A stretch of 64,000 nt of DNA from Toxotes chatareus (lineage: Eukaryota > Chordata > Actinopteri > Toxotidae). The notes beneath the pieces were generated by a model. The model made no database searches, was not told the origin of the DNA, and was given only the letters and a program-made list of their open reading frames with translations. The translations under genes were made by a program, and so were the position numbers. The stretch lies in contig CM028898.1 of the NCBI GenBank assembly GCA_016801885.1, positions 124,001-188,000 on the forward strand, written 5' to 3'. The stretch's first letter is position 1, and every line of letters starts with the position of its first letter. Shown here in pieces: positions 22,819 to 34,163 of this stretch.

Positions 22819-24361
22819 TACTGTCATGTCATCATCTGCCGCTTATCTGGGTCCAGACCATAGACTGTATAAGACATGGACGTAGCACCCGTGACGTCAC
22901 CCATTGGTTTCGGGGAGTCGTTTTTGTGACCAGACCATGGGCATTTGAGCTGCGCCATCTTGAATTTTAGTGGGAGTGTACTCTTCATATTTGGCGAAGA
23001 GGCGGTTACTCTACGGGTCAGCCGACTGAGAATCCGGCCACTTAGCTCGGAGCAACCGAGCTAGCCTAAGGCTAATCAGCTAGGCTAACAAGCTAAGCGG
23101 CAGCTACACGCAGCTACATCCATCACACGACAGTCCCCGAGTCCGACCCGACTAGCTCGACCCTGTGTAACCGCGACACAGAGCATACACAGAGCATGTT
23201 TCAGATAGAGAGGTTTTAGATGGAGCTGCAGGGTTTGGTGGAGTTGTGGGGGAAAATTTATTTCTAGCCTGTTATTTAACTGTGAAACAATCATTATTAT
23301 TTAATATTAATAAAATATATTAAAACGTTAAAACATTATGCTTATTATTATTGTTGCCATTATTATTAATGATATATAATGAGTGAACGATAAAAAATAA
23401 TGATGATGATAATAATAATTAACATAATTAACGTGTTTAATATTTAATATTTACCGGCTTTCACCGCTGCCTCCATCCACTATCCATTTACAGTTACAGC
23501 AGCACACAAACAACAGCAGCCGCTTACTGACGGAGCTGCTCTGTCCATGCAAAATAAAAGCGAAATAAAGTTGTAGTCTCAGATTGCCACAATAAACGGA
23601 CTCTGAGAGCACGGAACACACCGCAGCAGCGTCCCTAACATTATCCGCTCCGGTCCTTTATCTGTATCAGCAGCGACCATAAATCGGCAATTAAGTCATA
23701 AGCCAGCGGCAAAATATGCCGGTACTAATTAGTGCAAACATCCAGGTAAAATAGTGAGAAATTTACTTACCGAAAAAACTGCAACACAGACTCCTTCGAC
23801 GGTCGGTTAGTACAGTCTACACTACAGCAAGCCATACTGTCACAAAAACCTATCCGAACATTGGCAAACAAACACGGACACTGCTGTCAACCGCTGGAGG
23901 TAGCCGGACGCCTCTGGATGTAGCCACCTAGCCCAGCCGATGCTTTAGCCACGAGCTAACTGTCAGTGCCTGTCTACGGGCTGTCACTCAACGTAACGGA
24001 GGTGGAAACTATCAATAGAGACCAAAAACAAAAAATGTACCAGGCTGTAAATTTGTTTTTTTAGGCTGTAAAGTTGGCTATTTTAACATGGGGGTCAATG
24101 GAGAATTGCTCACTTCTGGAGCCAGCCCCAGCGGTAGGCGAGGAACTGCAGCTTTTGAACGCGGAAGTGATCCTCACTGCTGAAACCTACAACTCCCCCT
24201 TGGTCCAGACCCAGTCCGCAGGGGCGACTGCTGCCCAATCCACAATGCACCTTAGTCCTATGGCACCGAGCCCATGGAAGGTGGTGCCATCCGGTATGGG
24301 GTTCAAACCCACGACCCGAGAGATTGAGTCTCGTGCTCTACCAACTGAGCTAACCAGGTGG
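22819..24361 (-). mobile_element. tRNA-derived SINE in U1, split by hAT-like insert
   Basis: The SINE body occupies 22,819-22,858 and 24,203-24,361. Its head is on the right: on the minus strand 24,362-24,285 reads like a tRNA-Lys, with box A TTAGCTCAGTTGGTAGAGC, anticodon-arm remnant GAGACTCAATCTC and box B GGGTTTGAACCC. The body then passes CCATGGGCTCGGTGCC and GCAGTCGCCCC to a CAGATAAGCGGCAGATGATG tail. The flanking repeat is CACAGTGACT-like (22,809-22,818 and from 24,362). The empty site is seen in U6 at 61,901-61,910. Confidence 0.8.
22859..24202. mobile_element. Non-autonomous hAT-like element, 1.34 kb
   Basis: An insertion inside the SINE, flanked by GTCCAGAC (22,851-22,858 and 24,203-24,210), an 8-bp duplication typical of hAT elements; the similarity extends to 10 bp. 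U2 and U3 keep the empty site GTCCAGGC. The left end CATAGACTGTATAAGACATGG and the adjoining GTGACGTCACCCATTGGTTT match a repeat well known in teleosts. The right end includes TTTAACATGGGGGTCAATGG. No transposase is encoded. The interior (23,280-23,470) is very AT-rich. The hAT assignment rests on duplication length and CA...TG ends, not on clear inverted repeats. Confidence 0.65.
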
Positions 24362-24957
24362 CACAGTGAATCACTAAAGTATCAAAACAGAAATGTTTCT
24401 TAAAAGTTCTTTTTCATTCCAGAGCCCATTAAAATGTTCTTACTTACAATTGTGTTCCTCAAACACATCCCATGGCTTTCATTTTTTTTAGGTCTTCAAA
24501 AGCCATAATGAATTTCCATTTTGAAAAAGTAGGAGCTGGATGTGGGGACCTAGTAAAATTTACTTTTAGCCCACAATGATTTTTAAAATGAGTTTTTCTT
24601 TAAAGACCTGTCATCTAATGTATCTTTGTTGAATACAGTTAAGAAAGTCTGTCTGTGTTGATGTCACCCATTCACCACATGATGGCAGACTTGACTGTAA
24701 ATTCCTTTGAGTGAGTCTCATGAGAGGTGGCCCTGAGATCAGATAGACGTTATTTGCTGTTAAAAATAAGGTTGTTAGCTCAAAATACAGGAAACTAAAC
24801 AGCTTCAAACATACTCTTTTACAGTGACCATTAGACTGCACCTAACATGGTGGAAAAATTCAGGGAAGTTGCAGCGCTGTTCACCACTTACAAGGTGAAA
24901 AAAAAAAAAAAACACAAGCAAAGAACAAGCAGAATAGTGCTTAGAAGCACAGTAGGT

Positions 24958-25461
24958 AACTTCACATTTCGCAAAATGGAGCTGCCAATAACTTCAGCGG
25001 GTGTGTCGCTGATTAGGGAAAATCTTTTTGAAACATGAAGCGGTTGATGGTGAACCACGGGCCGTTGTTTCAGGCTATGTTTCCTTCGGACTGCCACCCA
25101 GCCGCCCTGACTAGCTAGCGCTGCTACGGGGCGGTTATCTATGGTGCGGAGCCGAGCCTCTACTTCCCTCAGCCTCGCCTCCAATGCTACAAAAATGCTA
25201 CATTTATTACACATACCATTGTATGCTAAAGGAGGCAGAGGAGTAACTGAACATCTCACACACCGTGCAAGAGAGAGGAGAGACAGCAGGAGAACGAGAA
25301 GCCATTGCTAACAGCTTAAGCTAGCGTACCAGATGTTTAACTGAAGCAATATACGTGTACAGGAATTCAGAGATTGATCACAGATCACGGCAAAGTTAGA
25401 GTTGATTAATAAGCTAGGATAACACTCGTAACACCACAGTGCAGAAGCAGCAACAGGAAGT
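24958..25461 (-). mobile_element. L2 5'-end fragment in U1
   Basis: About 500 bp of the L2 5' UTR and the start of ORF1 (minus): CNKCSIFVALEARLREVEAR, GGWVAVRRKHSLKQRP and esterase block I VIGSSILRNVKL. It ends at the L2 5' terminus AACAGGAAGT. The 3' part of the element is absent, which is opposite to ordinary 5' truncation, so a deletion or recombination must have removed it. The same fragment with the same borders is in U2, so it predates that duplication. U3 and U4 diverge from U1/U2 exactly at its left border (CACAGTAGGTAA). Confidence 0.8.
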
Positions 25462-26340
25462 ACTGTCCAGGCAGCATGCAGACAGAACTGAGTCATGGCG
25501 AACCTGAGGCCAGTGTCTCCCGTTACTTTATCTCCAGAGTCAGGACCTCAGGTACACATAAATGATGAGTTTTGGGCCAGATCATGGTTCAGTAGCACAT
25601 TTTTCCATTTCTGGGCAAGCAACTGCATATAGTGGTTCAAAATACTTTTTGAGTTCAGTGTGTTTATGTGGATCATAGCTGTGCAGAGCATTTGCTGTAT
25701 GCTGTGGACGCTCTGTTAGTATTATTATTTTCAGCTGCACAGTCACTGATCCAAAATGTTCAGTAGTTACAATAGAGCCTCATTGACCGTGGCTGAATTT
25801 GTGGGGCACATGCCCACAAATGCTTTGAGATCAGACAGGTTCGATTTAAAACAAATACACATGGGGTCGAGCAGCAACCTGCAAGGGTAGTGTTTTAGTT
25901 TGATATGATCAATCTACTCAGCTGATTGTCAACAACCCCACCCCCTTATTTACTGTTTCTAGTTGATGATAATGACACTGGCAGATTTAGCACTTTACAG
26001 AGGTAGGCAAAAGAAAACACTTCATTTCTAGCTGGTTACCAACAGTTTTTACGGCTGAAATTATACCTGTTGCTATCAGATCCTATCAGCTACCAGTTAG
26101 TCCTAGAATTACAAGTATGATAAGGAAAAAGTCCTTTTTTTAACATAACATAACCTGATTTCAAACAGTATTTACATTTTCACTTTTAGGTTGAGAACTA
26201 TCTGATGTCTTTGAATTTGCTGGGGCTGCTTGAATGTAAGCTTTCCCAAATTCAATAAAGACAGGGACTTTCACTTAAGTGAAAGCAGTGGGTAGAAGAA
26301 TGAATGGCAGAAGGCATGAAGATCCAAACAGGAAAGCCAG

Positions 26341-26342
<2 letters not shown>

Positions 26343-26375
<33 letters not shown>
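26343..26375. repeat. (AC)n microsatellite, U1
   Basis: About 16 AC repeats; the homologous tract in U2 is at 35,046-35,076. Cys/Val-rich open frames across both tracts are artefacts of the repeat. Confidence 0.9.
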
Positions 26376-26376
<1 letters not shown>

Positions 26377-26996
26377 CTAATTGACAGAGACTCAGAGCAG
26401 AAGGTGGTCTCCACTCCACACTGCGCAGTGGTGGCATGACAATTAGGCCTCTTGCTGCAGTTCACAGCCCGTTTCTAATTATGTCATTTATCATTAGGTC
26501 ATGTGTAACTCACAAGATTAGGCAAAAACACATATTTGCCTGGTGATTTTATCCATTAACACTTTCTCAATTTTTCTTCAGAAACTTTATTGGAACGTAG
26601 TGTATGTTGTATCTTCTTGTACTATGCTGAAAATTAAACATGCACTTAATACATTACATCTTTTAATCACAATCAACATGAGTGTATAGGAAAAAAAACG
26701 TAACAAATAAAAATTGTTTTTTGTTTTTTTGTTTATTTTGAAATTTTAATTGAAGGGGAAATGTGGGGAAACCGGAGCACCCGGAGTAAACCCACAGTAA
26801 AGGGGAAGGGAGTGTTGGGGTGGGGTATGGGTTGTGGTTGTTTTTTTGGGAGGATGTGGGGAAACCGGAGCACCTGGAGTAAACCCACGGTAAGGCGGAA
26901 GGGAGTGTTGGGGTGGGGTGGAGTGCCAATTTGAAGCAGAAGACATGGTTTTAGGGTTGGGGTTAATGGAGGGGTAATTATTCTTCACAATGGTCT

Positions 26997-29419
26997 CTTG
27001 ATGCACCACTTGAAGGGTTTTGTTAAAGCTGAGAAGAACCTGGCAACTCGGGACTTCCTCTTTGGGATGGGCCAAGGAGGGCACTCAGATGGATCTTTAG
27101 AGACTTTACAACAGCATCTTCAAAAGATGTGTCTTTTGATGACATTGCAGCCTCTAGTAGTCCCTCTGGAGAGCCAAACTCCTTTAGGAGGTCTTTTATC
27201 ACAGCCTTGTTAATTTTCATCATATTCTTCACGATTTTTTCGACTTTACGGTCACAGATGTTAATCTCGTCCTGTGTCTTGTTTGACAGTCGGTCAATGG
27301 TGTTATTTTTATATACTGTGTTAAAAAATCTTTGGTTTTCCCTGATTTGATGGCAATCCTCAGGAAAAGAGCAGTGATGATGTCGTTGGTCACATACTCT
27401 GATGGAGAAGGGACTGATTAACTGGCTCAGATCCCTTACTTTGCTGTTGTTTGACTGACACTGAACTTTTTGTAGGGGGCTGGTCTAGGCTCAGATGATG
27501 TTCCAGCAGCATTGTCACTTGAAGCACCCACCACTGTGACCACAAGATTGATGGAGCTTTCACTGTGTGAAGCTTCATCATGAAGTGATGCACAAACTGA
27601 GTGTGCTGAAGTATGACTGTTGCTGACTTCAGGGACTCTGGCCTAATGGTCTTTTCTTCTGGTGTGGTCAGCATATCTGTTTGTGCAGCATCAAGTGATG
27701 CACAAACTGACTGTGCTGACGTATGACTGTCGCTGGCTTCAGGGGACTCTGGCCTAATGGTCTTGTCTTCTGGTGTGGTCAGCATATCTGTTTGTGCAGC
27801 ATCAAGTGATGCACAAACTGACCGTGCTGACGCCTCTGGCCTGATGATATTTTCCTCTGATGTGTTCAGTATGTCTCCTGGTGTATCAGTGATTAGGTCT
27901 GTGATGTCGGTTAGTGCTCCAGACACTTCCTCACTGTGACTTGCTGTTACTGATGGCTCTTCTTCCACCCAGAGAAGCACCTGCTGCAGGAACATTGCCA
28001 CCGCATCTTCTGTCACAGCATACAGAACTTCAGGAGAAAAGTGAGTGGTATCAACCTTCCTTGTGTGTACTGAGATGACAGAGTCAGAGAGACATTTGGT
28101 CCCTGGAAGCAGGGGCATCTCATATGTCTGGGTAAGCATCAGATGATCATATATGTTTCTGGCGAGTCTATCTGAAAACTGTCTGATCTCGCCACTTGAT
28201 TTAATTTGTTCCAGAGTTTTTCTGGTATGAGCTGCAGGTTTCTCAAGCTCTTGCAGTTTGTCAAACAAGCCACCAACCTCAGATGTAATGATGTCAGATG
28301 TAACAGAGTTCTTCTTTTTTTCCAAAGTCATTATTGTTATGCTCTCGGTCAAAATGGAAAGGTCAGCTTGGTCTGGAACATATCCAGGTGTCATGTCTTC
28401 AGCAGTCTCAACAGAACCCCTAGGCTCCATGTGACTGAGCTCACAGGACCCTGAATCCTGTTTCAGACTCACCGGGAACTCTCAGTCTTTTTTAGAAAAC
28501 GTGCTTTTCAGCTCTGCCATCATTTTGCTTAGTTGCTTTTGGGCAAACCTGGTAAAGCGTTCTCTCTGGTTGGCACTGGTGGTAGCTTCTCTCGGTCTGG
28601 CATGTGCAGAGAAAAAGGCATTTTCCTCACTGCCAGAGTGAGAATAATGTAGGTCATCATAAACTGTGTGAATGATGTCCGATGCAGCCTCATGGATATT
28701 TAGATAAATGTGGGGAGGTAGGGACCTTTGGGCAGATGGGTAATGTAAGGTGGGTGTGGAACATAGGGGAGAGGTAGGGAACGTACGTGGGGTGGGGTGC
28801 TTGGGTCGGGTTGGGTAGTTCCACCCTCTTCTGGCTGTCTCTGGGTAGTTCCACCCTCCTCTGCCAGGTCTGATATCTCACTGGACCATTTTATCAGAAT
28901 CTCAGCCACAGCTTCAGAGGCTAAGGGAACGAAGATCTTTGATGTACTGCTCTGGGGTGATCCAGGTCTGTGTGAGCTTGTTTTTGTGGCAGACTCCATA
29001 CTGGTTGGGCGCCGGCACTTTCCCAGACACTGGGGGCTCAACTTAAACATCTTGTCAGCCATTTGGAAAATTGAGCCACCATTTTGCTTAGGGTCGGGAC
29101 GGGCATGGAGCCGCTCACATGATGTGGTAAGTTAACAGTTCCATAAATAGGGTCTATATGAGAACTCACTTTCCGGGACACTTCCGACTTGATAAGTTCT
29201 GCCAGCTCTTCAGCACTCTCACAATCTTCACGTGGGAGGTGAAGAGCATCGGCAACACTATCAGTGAGGAAGTCTCCCAGATGTGGGACCTCCAATGCCT
29301 TTGTAATATCCATTTGAGGTACTCCACCAAAGCCCTCTTCAGAAAGTTCCAGGAGTACTCTCAGAATGGATGTGCTAATAATTTGTGTTAATTAAGTACA
29401 CAAGTCAGCCAGAATAGTC
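26997..29419 (-). pseudogene. Unknown-family gene, U1 copy, inactivated
   Basis: Minus-strand copy of the gene best preserved in U4 (48,031-50,681). Recognisable blocks are KALEVPHLGDFLTDSVADAL (from 29,313), SEAVAEILIKWSSEISDLAE (28,700-29,062), the central block SVTSDIITSEVGGLFDKLQE and FLQQVLLWVEEEP (27,390-28,472), two 37-residue repeats (SVCASLDAAQTDMLTTPE), and the basic tail (27,023-27,232). Lesions I can see: loss of promoter, ATG and about 50 codons upstream of 29,419; a TAA in the retained exon (GAA to TAA, shared with U2); TGA at 28,482-28,484 (TCA in U4); and a one-base loss in the last repeat near 27,635 (shared with U2). The frame also changes near 28,700-28,710. No function can be assigned. 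Confidence 0.75.
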
Positions 29420-30697
29420 TTGTCGCTGCACGTCTTGGACAGATTAGATCAAACGTGACAGCCAAGGCTGTCAGGTCAACATCAACCAGACGAACACTCA
29501 AATACATCTTTTATTCATGTCCGGAGCTTAATGGAAGCCCGCACAGTCTGCGCGCTCATGACGCTCAGGAATTAGAATGAACTGACAGTCCTCGCGAGGA
29601 CAGTCATGATCAGGTGGTATTACACATTAGACTGCAAGGTGGCAGTAATGGTTTGTTATCATGTTATCTTATGGACATTTAGGTTCTGGTAAGGAAGCTG
29701 GGTTGCTGGGGTATAGGCAACGAGATAGGTGGCTGGAAAAAGAAAGAATGAAAATGTCAAGTTAATGATGTAGTTATCGGCGTGGAGGATTAAAAAGGTC
29801 AGAGAAAGACTACTGAGGGTTGACTCTGGAAGGTGCTATCAATGTTTGCCAGGCGAGTGAGCTGTCCCAGATGCATGTGAGGATGTTTAGCCAGATCGCG
29901 GTGCACAGATGTAGACGGCGAGTGGACGGACGGAGGAATGTTCAGCTCCAAACGCTGCGGGACGTAGCATAAGCCAAAACAAGCCAAAACACCTCCCACA
30001 GGTCCAGAGACACACGCTCCAGGTGAACCGGAATTGAGAAGATCTACACGTAAGATTAGAAAACCTGACAGGCTCAATCTGTCATTAAGAGACTGAGTAC
30101 AATGAGTGCACACAGAGACTTTGTGTGCACCAGTTTGTTTGGATATGTTTGTTTTTGGGGTTTTTGTTTGTTTGTTTTTTCAACGGATCTATTGGTTAGT
30201 TCATACAAGACGTATTTTGAAAATGCATGTGTTACATCATCATGCTGAACACAGAGTGAAATAATAACACATCTATGATTCACTGCTCAGTTTTGCAGTT
30301 TTTACTGTAAAGAAGTGAGGACTGCAATGATCAGGTGGTATTACATGTTAGACTACATGGACTCAGTGATATTCATGGTTTAATTTGGCTGAAAATGACT
30401 GCGCATGGGGGCGGGTTACTTTGTGTAGTTGTCAGGTTGAGTGCAGAACTTCTGCGTTTCAGTGTGTGCATCCCTGTGTGGATGAAAGTTGGAGTGTGGG
30501 GCAGAGCAAGAGAATATGGACAGTATGTGGGAGAGGGTGAACGGATGTGTGTGTGTGTCATGGGCTGTGCGAGACCTCACTGAGCCCAGTGCATTTGGGA
30601 GAGTGGGGTGACTCTGTTTCACCCTCTGACTCTGCTTCTCAAAATACATCTCTTTCCCTTTCTCACCTTTCTTCCTCTGTTCATCTCTTGTCATCAG

Positions 30698-30751
30698 CAA
30701 ACTTCACATGACATTAAGATTGTGATCGTCCTTCCGCCTCATGGCTAAAAA
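30698..30751 (+). pseudogene. Candidate 54-bp exon, U1 copy (stop)
   Basis: A segment between a strong polypyrimidine acceptor (…CATCTCTTGTCATCAG) and a GTGAGT donor. It matches the U2 segment at 38,929-38,982 but reads TAA at codon 17 (30,746-30,748). Confidence 0.4.
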
Positions 30752-30928
30752 GTGAGTATCTTCAGTCTCTGATAGAAGAGGGATGAGGGCCGAGGATGAC
30801 GGAGAGTGAGAGAGACGACCAGAAGGGCTGACAGACGAGCAGCAGCAAGGGCAGAGAGTGGAGCAAATGCTAAGACTCATTCATCCTGACAGTTTTTGTG
30901 GCACCAGTCAGGGGATCCAAAAGACAAA

Positions 30929-30946
30929 GGGGGGGGGGGGGGGGGG
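30929..30946. repeat. Poly-G run in U1
   Basis: Eighteen consecutive G. The homologous tract in U2 (39,160-39,181) is interrupted by A, and in U4 it is a short C run near 46,361-46,370 followed by about 75 extra bases. Confidence 0.8.
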
Positions 30947-32875
30947 CGCTAGGAAACCATTTAGCAGTCTGTTCTAGTCACAATAATGGTCCCTGAACCA
31001 GGACTGTTTTTGGCAGACTTTGGTCTCTTTATCCAACATCTGAAGGAAGAATTTGTGGTGCTTTCACCTCTTACCGGAAATGTGTGGGTGTGTACACATG
31101 TCACATCAGCCCCACCTCTTGAGCAGAGGTCTAATCACACAAACTGAAGAAAACACTGTGTGCAGGGCTTTAACACAATTGTGCTGGTTTCCACAGCACA
31201 CACTGCTTTTATCATGCAGCGTGTTCTATTAAGTCCACAAGTGAGGCGTTAGGGAATGTTTTGAATCAATTGACTCTGTTGTTTGAAGAAATAAATTTAT
31301 CAGAGCACAGTAAATTTATCAGTGTAAATTCTACTCAAATTGAATCAAATTTTACTCTAAGGAAAATAATAATTACTCTACATGATGATCATTTACTATA
31401 TGTAGCATTTTCCTCAATATAGATTCAGATTTCCCACAATATGGAGTTTTATTTCCTCCACTAAAGAGCTTACTGTTTTAGAGTTTTTAAATCATAGCAA
31501 ACAGCATGGGACAACAAACTTGAATCATCACAACTGTATGACATCTGTAGATCAAATGCTTTGTATGAAAAAAAAGCTAGGGCTAGAGAAGCCCCACCCA
31601 ACCACACCCTTCACCTTCCCACTAATTCCACAACATTCCCAAAATGGGCTTCTTCCTCCAATTAGTTTACACTGTAGGTTTAACTTACAGAAAAAGTTCA
31701 ACAGTATATGATATATTACGTCTTTGCAAACAGCATGTTTACACTGTGTGCCATTTTGACCTAATATCCCAAAAGCACCTAATTTCTCCTTACTGCACCT
31801 TTTCAAATCTCATTGGTCAAGTCACGCGATAGACACTCTCCCTAACCTATCAGAGCACTTAGCCGGTGCCTTCCTATTGGGTAAATTAAGTATGCTGTCT
31901 TAAGTAATTAAGAAGTGTTTTCACAATATATTATAACTGAGAGTAATAATGTTGAATTGGCACTGAGTGACTCCATAGACTTTGTGGTCTATGGAAGGGT
32001 TTGTTTATAATTCAAAGAGCAAGATCAGATCAGTACTCCTGAAATACTTATAAACCTATATACTAATGAAATATCATTATGCACGGTTGTAACCTCTCTA
32101 CTATAACTGTTGGACTTTAAAATGTGGTTGCTGTTAAAAATCACAGAGCACCTTGTCTTGGTGCAGATCAGCTGTATTTCTGTGATGTGCTGCAGCTTCA
32201 ATGCAACCAACAAGCGAATCATGTTATCTGGTTTCGCCTCTCAGTCTGTTATTTGTGCGCATTAACAGTCAGCTTCCCCGTGCCATTTAGGTAATGAGCA
32301 ATCTCTCATCTACAATGTTGACAAGCAGTTATTATTTTTATCCTGCAGTACTAATACAGTTAGTAGAAAATGGAGTAGTTGTAGTAACCAGACAGATAAC
32401 CTGTTGTAGGAGACCTGGAAGCCTGACTTATAGTGAACTGTTCACAAAATGACATCATACAGTGTTGTGAACACACTATGCAGATATTTGATTAGTCCAT
32501 TAGTCCTGACTTCTGAGGCCTCTTATCTGGTCTATGAAGGGTCACATGACTGGAGGCAAAGGTGGTGACTGATTGCAGTGAAAAGGAGAAGGAAGTGACA
32601 GTGTATAATCTTCTCTTATATTGTAATATTTCCAGTACGTATTGTTACGACTAATAAAGGCATCTCTCTAAGTACTTATGACTATTTTGTGTGGGTTTTG
32701 TTGTTGTTTTTTTTTTTTTTTTTAGAAATAAACATAGTGTGTGAAAGTCTTGATTTCTGTCTGGACAAACCACAGGACGTCCTCTGTATGGATACTGTAA
32801 AACAGGCTGAGAGCACACACTGTGTGAGGAACACAATGGGACTGGATATGGGGTGGCAGAAACCACACAGTGACT

Positions 32876-33043
32876 TTTGTCATGTCATCATATGCCGCTT
32901 ATCTGGGTCCAGGCCCAGTTCGCGGGGGCGACTGCTGCCCAATCCACAATGCATCTCGGTCCTACGGCACCGAGCCCATGGAAGGTGGTGCCATCCGGTG
33001 TGGGGTTCAAACCCACGACCTACCAACTGAGCTAACCAGGCAG
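32876..33043 (-). mobile_element. tRNA-derived SINE, U2 copy
   Basis: Same insertion as in U1, between CACAGTGACT repeats (32,866-32,875 and 33,044-33,053). The tRNA-like head lacks about 22 nt of the anticodon arm (CACGACC runs straight into TACCAACTGAGC), a deletion shared with U3. Confidence 0.82.
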
Positions 33044-33652
33044 CACAGTGACTCACTGAAGTATCAAAACAGAAATATTTCTTAAAAGTTCTTTTTCATG
33101 CCAGAGCCCATTAAAATGTTTTTACTTACAATTGTGTTCCTCAAACACATCCCATGGCTTTCATTTTTTTTAGGTCTTCAAAAGCCATAATGAATTTCAA
33201 TTTTGAAAAAGTAGGAGCCCACTCTCAGGGCTGGATGTGGGGACCTAGTAAAATTTACTTTTAGCCCACAATGATTGTTAAAATGAGTTTTTCTTTAAAG
33301 ACCTGTCATCTAATGTATCTTTGTTGAATACAGTTAAGAAAGTCTGTCTGTGTTGATGTCACCCATTCACCACATGATGGCAGACTTGACTGTAAATTCC
33401 TTTGAGTGAGTCTCATGAGAGATGGCCCTGAGATCAGATAGACGTTATTTGCTGTTAAAAATAAGGTTGTTAGCTCAAAATACAGCAAACTAAACAGCTT
33501 CAAACATACTCTTTTACAGTGACCATTAGACTGCACCTAACATGGTGGAAAAATTCAGGGAAGTTGCAGCGCTGTTCACCACTTACAAGGTGAAAAAAAA
33601 AAAAAAACACAACCAAAGAACAAGCAGAATAGTGCTTAGAAGCACAGTAGGT

Positions 33653-34163
33653 AACTTCACATTTCGCAAAATGGAGCTGCCAATAACTAGAGTTTTTTCT
33701 TCAGCGGGTGTGTCGCTGATTAGGGAAAATCTTTTGAAACATGAAGCGGTTGATGGTGAACCACGGGCCGTTGTTTCAGGCTATGTTTCCTTCGGACTGC
33801 CACCCAGCCGCCCTGACTAGCTAAGCTGCACGGGCAGTTATCTATGGTGCGGAGCCGAGCCTCTACTTCCCTCAGCCTCGCCTCCAATGCTACAAAAATG
33901 CTACATTTATTACACATACCATTATCGCTAAAGGAGGCAGAGGAGTAACTGAACATCTCACACACCGTGCAAGAGAGAGGAGAGACAGCAGGAGAAAGAG
34001 AAGCCATTGCTAACAGCTTAAGCTAGTGTACCAGATGTTTAACTGAAGCAATATACGTGTACAGGAATTCAGAGATTGATCACAGATCACGGCAAAGTTA
34101 GAGTTGATTAATAAGCTAGGATAACACTCGTAACACCACAGTGCAGAAGCAGCAACAGGAAGT
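33653..34163 (-). mobile_element. L2 5'-end fragment in U2
   Basis: Orthologous to the U1 fragment at 24,958-25,461, with the same borders (GTAGGTAAC on the left, AACAGGAAGT on the right). It retains a few more bases near 33,690-33,700 in the esterase block I region and has a small deletion near 33,820. Confidence 0.8.

Larger units (their letters stand above)
20475..31818 (+). repeat. Duplicated unit U1 (11.3 kb)
   Basis: First member of the local array. It starts at CAAGTCACACGATAGACACT, directly after about 56 bp of unassigned DNA beyond the 5' end of L2-C. It matches U2 from 31,819 onward. The extra length over U2 (8.2 kb) comes mainly from two insertions (L2-D, about 1 kb; hAT-like, about 1.34 kb) and from about 310 bp near 22,135-22,440 that U2 and U3 lack. 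It carries one pseudogene of the unknown family (minus). Confidence 0.85.

Noticed and set aside
22475..22827. Recurrent open frames with FYSIQSISIQRMSCG-type sequence in all units
   Set aside because: They are shadows of duplicated non-coding DNA, shift frame between units and span T-runs.
24285..24362. tRNA-Lys-like gene on the minus strand
   Set aside because: Boxes A and B are good, but the acceptor stem does not pair, the sequence continues into a SINE body with a target duplication, and copies recur at the same position in other units.
24847..25038. Small open frame starting MVEKFREVAALFTTYK, repeated in U1, U2 and nearly in U3/U4
   Set aside because: After the A-run it runs into the L2 fragment in U1/U2 and differs in U3/U4; U6 lacks the ATG. 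Conservation is explained by duplication alone.
26252..26465. Cys/Val-rich open frames on the minus strand
   Set aside because: Produced by the (AC)n microsatellite; no domain and no conservation beyond the repeat.
26663..27084. Pro/His/Ser-rich open frames after the unknown gene
   Set aside because: They follow the 93-bp non-coding tandem repeat and a common fish repeat motif; unit number changes freely between paralogues.
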